Assembly: GCA_007125455.1 (NCBI GenBank)
Contig: SLDE01000043.1
Span: 1 to 10,558 of the forward strand
Direction of reading: 5' to 3'
Length of the DNA stretch: 10,558 nucleotides
Source: Ectothiorhodospiraceae bacterium
GTDB lineage: Bacteria > Pseudomonadota > Gammaproteobacteria > Thiohalomonadales > Thiohalomonadaceae
Below are positions 6,000 through 10,558 of this stretch, in pieces. Within the stretch, counting starts at the first letter, position 1. Each line of letters starts with the position of its first letter. The notes beneath the pieces are model-generated. The model worked only from the letters and a program-made list of their open reading frames with translations, had not been told where the DNA came from and did no database searches. The translations under genes were made by a program, and so were the position numbers.

Positions 6000-6866
6000 T
6001 CAGCGTCTGGAGGAGAACGCATCACCTTTATGCCCATCCTTGACCCGGTAGACCACTCCTTTGGGGCTGCGTAGTAGTTCGAAGGCGTCGGTATAGCTGG
6101 TGGGCGACTCGGAGCCGCCAAGGAAGAGATAACCACCGGGGTTGAGGGACTTTGCGATGCGGTTGAGGATATCGGTCTTCATCTCGCTGGAGAAGTAGAT
6201 CAGCACGTTACGACAGAAGACGATGTCGAACTTGCCCAGCGCGGAGAAGTTGCTCATTAGGTTAAGCTCACGGAAACTTACCCGGGCACGGATCTCAGGG
6301 CGTACCTCAAACTTGCCATCGCGTTCGATAAAATAGCGTTTGCGTCGCTCTTCGGAGATCCCGCGGGCCAGTGACATCGCCTCGTATTTGGCCTCAGTGG
6401 CCTCGCGCAATATGGTCGCAGAGATGTCGGTGCCCACGATCTGGACATTCGATGGCAGGCTGCCAGGCTTGCTGGCCAGATACTCCTGGATGGTCATACT
6501 GATGGAATAGGCCTCCTGGCCGGAGGATGAGGCCGCCGACCAGATCCGCATTTGGCTCATGCGCTTTTGGCTGTATTCCGGGAAGATGACGTGCTTGAGC
6601 ACCTCAAAGGGATAGGTATCACGAAACCACAGGGTTTCATTGGTGGTCATCGCATCGACGATCTGCTCGTGCAGTTTGGAGCGACGCTCGGTCTTGAGGC
6701 GGCGCAACAGGTGGCTGAAGTCGTCGATGCCGAATTCGCGCATCAGGCGATTGAGGCGGCTGGTCACTAGGTAGTGTTTGTTCTCCCCCAGTACGATCCC
6801 GGATGCATCTTCTAGATAGCGACGAAAGTCATCGTAGTCCTGATGGGTAATCTGCTGGCTGCTCAC
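6000..6866 (-). CDS. cheR: CheR chemoreceptor glutamate methyltransferase
   Basis: SAM-dependent methyltransferase of 288 aa, typical length, which methylates glutamates of chemoreceptors for adaptation. An N-terminal helical domain spans about residues 1-75, ending in TTNETLWFRD (74-83), the CheR hallmark. The Rossmann domain follows: IWSAASSSGQEAYSISM (108-124) for SAM binding, GTDIS (145-149), and FDIVFCRNVLIYF (213-225). The insertion between residues about 168 and 195 is shorter than the beta-subdomain of E. coli CheR that grips the receptor's C-terminal pentapeptide, so it may be of the pentapeptide-independent type (inference). The start codon is GTG at 6866; the ribosome binding site is weak (GGAA, 7 nt away). 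It lies 53 nt downstream of cheV on the same strand and is probably co-transcribed. No clear terminator follows. Confidence 0.95.
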   Translation of the reverse strand: MSSQQITHQDYDDFRRYLEDASGIVLGENKHYLVTSRLNRLMREFGIDDFSHLLRRLKTERRSKLHEQIVDAMTTNETLWFRDTYPFEVLKHVIFPEYSQKRMSQMRIWSAASSSGQEAYSISMTIQEYLASKPGSLPSNVQIVGTDISATILREATEAKYEAMSLARGISEERRKRYFIERDGKFEVRPEIRARVSFRELNLMSNFSALGKFDIVFCRNVLIYFSSEMKTDILNRIAKSLNPGGYLFLGGSESPTSYTDAFELLRSPKGVVYRVKDGHKGDAFSSRR

Positions 6867-6919
6867 TATGGGGTTCCGCTGGGAGTAATAAACAAGGGCT
6901 ATGGTATCCGAGGTGATCG

Positions 6920-7870
6920 CTAGTTGTCACCCGTTGTTGAGGCGTTTTTCTCTTCCAGCTCGCGAATTCGTCCCAGTACGGCGGTTGCCAACTCGTCGGG
7001 ATCAAACTTGGGAATGAACTTGTTGGCACCTACCTTATCCACCAAGGCACTATTGAAGACACCGCTAAGTGAGGTATGCAGCACCACGTACAGATCACGC
7101 AGACGTGGATCCTGGCGGATCTCGGAGGTCAGGGTATAACCGTCCATCTGTGGCATCTCCACATCGGAGATGACCATTGCCAGGCGATCCGTGACAGCCT
7201 GCTCCTCATCAGCCCAGGCTTTTAGCTGTTTAAGCCCAGCGGCACCGTCATTGGCCAGGGTGGACTCTATTCCCAGCTGATCCAGCGCACGTTTGATCTG
7301 GTTGCGGGCAACACTGGAATCATCCACCACCAGGATGTGGCGCGGGATTTCACTCTCGTGCACGTTGGACAAGACCTCATCGGAGACCTGCTCATTACCA
7401 CCAATGACCTCGGACATGATCTTTTCCACGTCGATGATCTCGACGATCTCCTTGTCCACATTGGTCACGGCGGTCATATAGCCGCTGTTGGCACCCTTGG
7501 GGGGGGGGAGGATATCTTCCCAGTTGAGATTGACGATGTGATCGATTCCGGTGACAAGAAATCCCTGGGTGCTGCGATTGTACTCGGTGACGATCACAAA
7601 GCCTTTACGCGGGTCTTCCAGCGGCGGCTGTCCGATCGCCATCCCCAGGTCGATGATGGTGATCGCCTGGTCGCGTATATTGGCAACGCCGCGTACCGCC
7701 GGGTGTGAGTGGGGCACCTGGGTTAGCTGGGGGCAGTGGATCACCTCGCGCACCTTAAACACATTGATGCCATAGCGCTGCTTGCGCTGCAGGCGAAACA
7801 TCAGTAGTTCAAGCCGGTTGGTTCCGGCAAGTTGTGTGCGGCGATTCACGCCATCAAGGATCCCAGCCAT
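6920..7870 (-). CDS. cheV: CheV chemotaxis coupling protein (CheW domain plus receiver domain)
   Basis: Hybrid adaptor of 316 aa. Residues about 14-155 are a CheW-like domain linking receptors to CheA; residues about 177-306 are a phospho-accepting receiver. In the receiver, the acidic pair is Asp183-Asp184 (HILVVDDSS), the phospho-acceptor Asp236 (VISDVEMPQMDG), the switch Thr266 (LHTS) and the conserved Lys288 (FIPKFD). The start at 7870 is chosen because GGAGGT lies 4 nt upstream and MAGILDGVNRRTQ matches the usual CheV N-terminus; an ATG at 7882 would add four residues. Residues 122-124 (PPP) are encoded by a run of ten Cs, a possible slippage site. Gene order cheV-cheR, divergent from flgA, is that of polar-flagellated gammaproteobacteria. 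CheV proteins act in receptor arrays and may serve as phosphate sinks in adaptation. Confidence 0.95.
   Translation of the reverse strand: MAGILDGVNRRTQLAGTNRLELLMFRLQRKQRYGINVFKVREVIHCPQLTQVPHSHPAVRGVANIRDQAITIIDLGMAIGQPPLEDPRKGFVIVTEYNRSTQGFLVTGIDHIVNLNWEDILPPPKGANSGYMTAVTNVDKEIVEIIDVEKIMSEVIGGNEQVSDEVLSNVHESEIPRHILVVDDSSVARNQIKRALDQLGIESTLANDGAAGLKQLKAWADEEQAVTDRLAMVISDVEMPQMDGYTLTSEIRQDPRLRDLYVVLHTSLSGVFNSALVDKVGANKFIPKFDPDELATAVLGRIRELEEKNASTTGDN
7499..7508 (-). repeat. 10-nt homopolymeric C tract inside cheV
   Basis: The coding strand has ten consecutive Cs within codons 121-124 (Leu-Pro-Pro-Pro). It is the longest homopolymer in the window. Such tracts are prone to slipped-strand length change and also to sequencing error. 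The reading frame is intact in this copy. Confidence 0.9.
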
Positions 7871-7874
7871 AACG

Positions 7875-7880
7875 ACCTCC
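7875..7880 (-). promoter_or_regulatory. cheV: Shine-Dalgarno site fixing the cheV start
   Basis: On the minus strand GGAGGT lies 4 nt before ATG 7870 and overlaps the alternative ATG at 7882, making 7870 the likely start. Confidence 0.85.
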
Positions 7881-7935
7881 ATGAGTCAGCAATACCCCCA
7901 ATCATTGCATCTCACAAGGAAAAATGCGAGGTGTC

Positions 7936-7966
7936 AGGCGCGCTTTAGCCATCGAGAAGGCGCGCT
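7936..7966. promoter_or_regulatory. Pair of 9-nt direct repeats between cheV and flgA
   Basis: AGGCGCGCT occurs at 7936-7944 and at 7958-7966, exactly 22 bp apart, about two helical turns. The 171-nt gap between cheV and flgA must hold the promoters of both, yet I find no convincing sigma-70, sigma-54 or sigma-28 site in it. The repeats could be a regulator-binding pair or chance. Confidence 0.35.
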
Positions 7967-8041
7967 GATGCGGGAACCATTGAGCGTTTCTAACATCTGA
8001 CTGAGGAATACTTCCCTTTCTGCTGGTGGTATCCTTCCCCC

Positions 8042-8740
8042 ATGACACGCTATCTCCTGACACTTGCCCTGGCCCTTGCTCTGTGGAGTACAGCTCCGCT
8101 GGCCCAGCCGATCCAGAGTCTGGAGAGTATCACGGAGGCCGTCGAGACCTTCCTGCTCGATGAGACAGCGCATAGTGCCAGCGAGGTGGTGGTCGAGGTG
8201 GGGCGTATCGATAGCCGCCTGCGCCTAAGCCAATGTGAGCTGCCGCTGGAGGCCTACTGGCCCGATGCGGCAAGACGGGTCGGGAATGTCGCGGTCGGGG
8301 TACGCTGCGAGTCGCCCAGTTCATGGTCGCTGTTTGTCAGGGCCCGCCTGGAGTTACGCGAAGAGGTTCTGGTCAGCAGTCGCCCCCTCTCCCGTGGGGC
8401 GCGGCTAACCGCCGAGGACATGGAGCTGGTCAGCCAGGACATCAGCCGACTCAACCAGGGCTATTTTACCGAGCCGCAGGCGCTGATCGGCTCGGTACTG
8501 ACCCGTCCGATCCGCGCCGGTACGGTCTATACCCCGGCGCTGGCCAAGGCCGCCTCGGTGATCAAGCGTGGCCAGCGGGTCAGCATCCTGGCCCAGAGTG
8601 AGCACATCCAGGTGCGCATGGAGGGGGAGGCGCTGAGCGATGGTGCCGTCGGGGATGTGATCCGTGTGCGCAACCTCTCCTCCCGCCAGGAGGTGGAGGC
8701 CGTGGTGGTGGGGCCGGGGCTGGTGCAAGTGCGCATGTAA
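8042..8740 (+). CDS. flgA: FlgA, flagellar P-ring assembly chaperone
   Basis: Periplasmic chaperone of 232 aa, usual length, that helps FlgI assemble into the P ring around the flagellar rod. The signal peptide is at residues 1-21 (cleavage near PLA-QP). The N-terminal part (about 22-100) contains two Cys (LSQCEL, VGVRCES) that could pair as in other FlgA proteins. The C-terminal part (about 105-230) is the SAF-like domain, with RPLSRGARLTAEDMELV, IGSVLTRPIRAGTVYTPA, VIKRGQRVSILA and IRVRNLSSRQEVEAVVVGPGLVQV. The ribosome binding site is poor (GGTGGT, about 13 nt off). The neighbourhood agrees with the call: divergent cheV-cheR on one side, flgM-flgN on the other. A sigma-28 promoter begins 4 nt after its stop, so flgM need not rely on flgA transcription. 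Confidence 0.94.
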   Translation: MTRYLLTLALALALWSTAPLAQPIQSLESITEAVETFLLDETAHSASEVVVEVGRIDSRLRLSQCELPLEAYWPDAARRVGNVAVGVRCESPSSWSLFVRARLELREEVLVSSRPLSRGARLTAEDMELVSQDISRLNQGYFTEPQALIGSVLTRPIRAGTVYTPALAKAASVIKRGQRVSILAQSEHIQVRMEGEALSDGAVGDVIRVRNLSSRQEVEAVVVGPGLVQVRM

Positions 8741-8744
8741 GTGT

Positions 8745-8771
8745 TAAAGTTCGCCGCAAAGCGGCCGATAG
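8745..8771 (+). promoter_or_regulatory. Sigma-28 (FliA) promoter for flgM-flgN-flgZ
   Basis: TAAAGTTC (8745-8752), an 11-nt spacer and GCCGATAG (8764-8771) match the FliA consensus TAAAGTTT-N11-GCCGATAA at 14 of 16 positions with exact spacing. It lies between the flgA stop and flgM, giving a start near 8780. FlgM would thus be made under the sigma factor it inhibits. Confidence 0.93.
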
Positions 8772-8810
8772 CTATGGCATGAAAGATCCAATGAGTGGGA
8801 GCGAGCGGCA

Positions 8811-9131
8811 ATGACCGTTAACAATATCAATAGCTTGGGTGGTGGTAATACACTGCGTAACGATGCTGGAAAGCCCAGCGCCGCACGCAGCGGGCAGGGC
8901 GAACAGTCCCCCGTCGCAGCGGAGGCGGGTAAGCAGGCGGGTGATGCGCTCAGCCTGAGCGCCCGTGCCGAGCGGATGCAGGCTATTGAATCGCGCCTGG
9001 CGCAAACCCCCGAGGTGGACCAGGAGCGTGTTGCTGCGATCAAACAGGCCATTGCCGAGGGCAACTACCCGGTCAACGCCGAGCGCATGGCCGACAACAT
9101 GCTTCAGCTCGAATCGCTGCTCAGCCGCTAA
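8811..9131 (+). CDS. flgM: FlgM, anti-sigma-28 factor
   Basis: Small protein of 106 aa that binds and inhibits FliA (sigma-28) until the hook-basal body is finished and FlgM is exported. The N-terminal half is low-complexity, Gly/Ala/Ser/Gln-rich and probably disordered, as known for FlgM. The C-terminal half carries the sigma-binding segment: ALSLSARAERMQAIESRL, then VDQERVAAIKQAIAEGNYPV and NAERMADNMLQLESLL, the typical FlgM ending. GGGAG at 8797-8801 serves as ribosome binding site 9 nt before ATG. A near-consensus sigma-28 promoter lies 40 nt upstream, giving the known autoregulatory loop. flgN starts 2 nt after its stop. Confidence 0.95.
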   Translation: MTVNNINSLGGGNTLRNDAGKPSAARSGQGEQSPVAAEAGKQAGDALSLSARAERMQAIESRLAQTPEVDQERVAAIKQAIAEGNYPVNAERMADNMLQLESLLSR

Positions 9132-9133
9132 TC

Positions 9134-9619
9134 ATGCCCCAGCACACCGCCCCCTATCAGCCCTTTCTGCAACTGCTGCAGCAGGAGCAGGCGGCGGTGC
9201 AGCAACTCCTTGCCACCCTCCAGCAAGAACATCAGGCATTGGGTGCCCGTGATGTCGATGCCATCGACCAAGCCGTGGCTGCCAAAGAGCAGCAACTGGC
9301 CCAGTTGGGGCAATTGGCCCAGCAGCGTAATCAGTTGTTGGAGCAGGCCGGGGTGAGCGCCGACAAGGAAGGCTTTTCCCAGTTCATCGCCAGCGAGCCC
9401 AGTGGTAAGCTCAAACAGCGCTGGGATGAATTGGAGACGCTGTTGCGTGAATGCCAGCGCCAGAACCAAATCAATGGCAGCCTGCTGGAGACCGGCAGGC
9501 AGGTCAGCCAGGAGTTACTCTCCATCCTCACCGGCCAGGACTTCGGCAAAAACGAGCTGTATAACCAGCGTGGCCGAACCTCCTCTGCCATGGGGCAAAA
9601 CACCTCTTTCAAGGTGTAA
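9134..9619 (+). CDS. flgN: FlgN, export chaperone for hook-filament junction proteins
   Basis: Cytoplasmic chaperone of 161 aa for FlgK and FlgL, the hook-filament junction proteins, which it delivers to the flagellar type III export gate. The protein is almost wholly helical and Gln/Leu-rich with long coiled-coil heptads (residues about 8-70 and 90-130), as expected. NQINGSLLETGRQVSQELLSIL and the C-terminal YNQRGRTSS motif are typical of gammaproteobacterial FlgN. It starts 2 nt after the flgM stop, so translation is likely coupled. Its ribosome binding site is not evident. A small hairpin overlaps its end. Confidence 0.92.
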   Translation: MPQHTAPYQPFLQLLQQEQAAVQQLLATLQQEHQALGARDVDAIDQAVAAKEQQLAQLGQLAQQRNQLLEQAGVSADKEGFSQFIASEPSGKLKQRWDELETLLRECQRQNQINGSLLETGRQVSQELLSILTGQDFGKNELYNQRGRTSSAMGQNTSFKV

Positions 9620-9668
9620 GTATGCCTTGGCCCTTTGGGGTAGCCACCTCTCCATCCCTGGTGAAGTC

Positions 9669-10403
9669 ATGAATGCCCTTTCTGCCCGGTTCCAGCCACT
9701 GCATGATCCCGGCTATATCGCCACATTATTCGACCGTTTGATTCGCCGTCATGTACTGGTCAGCCTCTTCTTTGAGGGTGATCCCACCCGCTATATCAGC
9801 ACGATCATGTCGCTGGAGGGCGATAATGCCACGGTCCTGTTGGACACGCCTTACCCCTCGGCGGCGCAGGCCAAGATTGCACCAGGGGGCAGGATCCAGC
9901 TTGAGGCCCGCGTGGATGGCACCGCACTGCGTTGCGCGCTTAATGTCCGGCAGCTTGTCGACCAACAGGGGATGATGCTCATTCGCACCGAGCTACCCGC
10001 GAGTGTCGACTATGCCCAACGACGCCAGGGGCACCGGGTGCGCATAGACACACTTGCGGTGCCTGCCGAGATCTATGCCGCCGATGGCATGGCCTACAAG
10101 GGGGTGATCTACGATATTGCCACCGCCGGGGTGAGCCTGGTGCTGGAGGATATACGCCCGTTTCTCAACACCGAAGTCTACCGTTGCACCCTCTACCCCC
10201 ATGGGGAACCCAGCTTTCACAGTCGCATCGAGATTTGCTGTCGGCGCCATGATGCCGCGCTGGGGCGATACATCCTCGGGGGCAGTTTTGTCGAGCTCGA
10301 TCGACGGCTGGAGCACAACCTGAACCGCCTGGTCACCGAAATGGAGCGCCAACTTCTGCGTAGCCGACGCCTGCCAGCGAATAGCCCCGAGAACAAGGCT
10401 TGA
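9669..10403 (+). CDS. flgZ: YcgR/FlgZ-like PilZ-domain flagellar brake protein
   Basis: Predicted cyclic-di-GMP effector of 244 aa that in this family slows the flagellar motor when c-di-GMP is high. ATG 9669 is preferred: GGTGAAG precedes it by a few bases and the longer open frame upstream runs inside flgN. Residues about 15-108 are the YcgR-like N-terminal barrel (starting near GYIATLFDRLIRRHVL). The PilZ domain follows, with RRQGHR at 118-123 giving RxxxR, the guanine-phosphate clamp. The second motif, normally D/NxSxxG, reads DIATAG (149-154) with Ala at the Ser position. GRYILGGSFVELD and a C-terminal basic helix close the domain. Position directly after flgM-flgN matches flgZ of pseudomonads. 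It is 49 nt from flgN and is likely in the sigma-28 operon. The symbol is by analogy. Confidence 0.85.
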   Translation: MNALSARFQPLHDPGYIATLFDRLIRRHVLVSLFFEGDPTRYISTIMSLEGDNATVLLDTPYPSAAQAKIAPGGRIQLEARVDGTALRCALNVRQLVDQQGMMLIRTELPASVDYAQRRQGHRVRIDTLAVPAEIYAADGMAYKGVIYDIATAGVSLVLEDIRPFLNTEVYRCTLYPHGEPSFHSRIEICCRRHDAALGRYILGGSFVELDRRLEHNLNRLVTEMERQLLRSRRLPANSPENKA

Positions 10404-10429
10404 TACAACCTTGGGAGGCCGTGCCTTGT
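10393..10429. repeat. 7-bp inverted repeat flanking the tRNA promoter -35
   Basis: ACAAGGC (10393-10399) and GCCTTGT (10423-10429) are perfect complements with a 23-nt spacer that contains the -35 of the tRNA promoter. It spans the flgZ stop. No T tract follows. It could be a weak transcription end or chance. Confidence 0.3.
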
Positions 10430-10439
10430 GTGCTAGAAT
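10411..10439 (+). promoter_or_regulatory. Promoter of tRNA-Arg, with GC-rich discriminator
   Basis: TTGGGA (10411-10416), 17-nt spacer, TAGAAT (10434-10439) preceded by TGC as an extended -10. The next bases are CCCGCC, a GC-rich discriminator typical of stringently controlled stable-RNA promoters. The start would fall about 5 nt before the tRNA. Confidence 0.8.
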
Positions 10440-10450
10440 CCCGCCTCCAT

Positions 10451-10527
10451 GCCCCGGTAGCTCAGCTGGATAGAGCGTCCCCCTCCTAAGGGGAAGGTCA
10501 GAGGTTCGAATCCTCTCCGGGGCACCA
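10451..10527 (+). tRNA. tRNA-Arg (anticodon CCT)
   Basis: A complete 77-nt cloverleaf with encoded CCA. The acceptor stem GCCCCGG/CCGGGGC, D stem GCTC/GAGC, anticodon stem TCCCC/GGGGA with 7-nt loop CTCCTAA, and T stem AGAGG/CCTCT with TTCGAAT loop all pair perfectly. Anticodon CCT reads the rare Arg codon AGG. It has its own promoter. No terminator is visible in the remaining 31 nt. tRNA-Arg 3' ends are common integration sites, but no element is seen in this window. Confidence 0.98.
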
Positions 10528-10558
10528 TTATTCCCCCTGTCGCATTTTTGACGTCCCT

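Noticed and set aside
5810..6043. 77-aa plus-strand open frame between the kamA-like gene and cheR
   Set aside because: It overlaps the starts and ends of two minus-strand genes and covers their leader and promoter. Its composition looks non-coding.
7972..7986. GG-N10-GC spacing resembling a sigma-54 site upstream of flgA
   Set aside because: Only the invariant GG and GC fit; the rest of TGGCAC-N5-TTGC is missing.
9600..9617. ACACCT-ctttca-AGGTGT hairpin at the end of flgN
   Set aside because: No T tract follows and the stem is only 6 bp inside coding sequence, so I do not call it a terminator between flgN and the PilZ gene.
10528..10558. Possible attachment site or mobile element after tRNA-Arg
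   Set aside because: Only 31 nt remain in the window and no integrase or repeated tRNA end is seen.

Overview
The window looks like core-chromosome DNA of a flagellated gammaproteobacterium with moderate-to-high GC. The main anchor is a polar-flagellum/chemotaxis block in the order cheR-cheV | flgA-flgM-flgN-flgZ(PilZ), which I recall from Pseudomonas-type genomes. I cannot name the genus. A thioredoxin/TolC/adaptor operon and a KamA-family radical SAM enzyme beside the flagellar block suggest a lineage other than Pseudomonas, possibly Chromatiales-like, but that is a guess.

Layout. Positions 46-654 encode an envelope lipoprotein with a LysM domain, closed by a strong intrinsic terminator (679-704). 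Positions 785-1249 encode a TlpA-like periplasmic thiol-disulfide protein. Positions 1401-4280 form a tight plus-strand operon: a periplasmic thioredoxin-fold protein (CPFC), a TolC-family outer-membrane protein, a short HlyD/RND-type adaptor and an acylphosphatase overlapping the adaptor by 4 nt. No inner-membrane pump is present. A 44-nt imperfect palindrome separates this operon from the convergent kamA-like gene (minus strand, 4422-5819). That gene has a very good sigma-70-like promoter (TTGCCA-17-TATAAA) and a leader that can fold into hairpins.

Positions 6000-7870 (minus) carry cheV then cheR, the adaptor/receiver and methyltransferase of chemoreceptor signalling. Diverging from them, flgA (P-ring chaperone) is followed by a near-consensus sigma-28 promoter driving flgM (anti-sigma-28), flgN (hook-filament junction chaperone) and a YcgR/FlgZ-like PilZ protein (c-di-GMP flagellar brake). 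The flagellar block therefore combines late-gene sigma feedback, export chaperoning, motor braking and chemotaxis adaptation. A tRNA-Arg(CCT) gene with its own promoter ends the window.

I see no mobile element, CRISPR array or obvious foreign island. The points most worth a second look are the unusual substrate-pocket residues of the KamA-like enzyme and its structured leader, a 10-nt poly-C tract inside cheV, the orphan OMF/adaptor pair, and a changed c-di-GMP motif residue in the PilZ protein.
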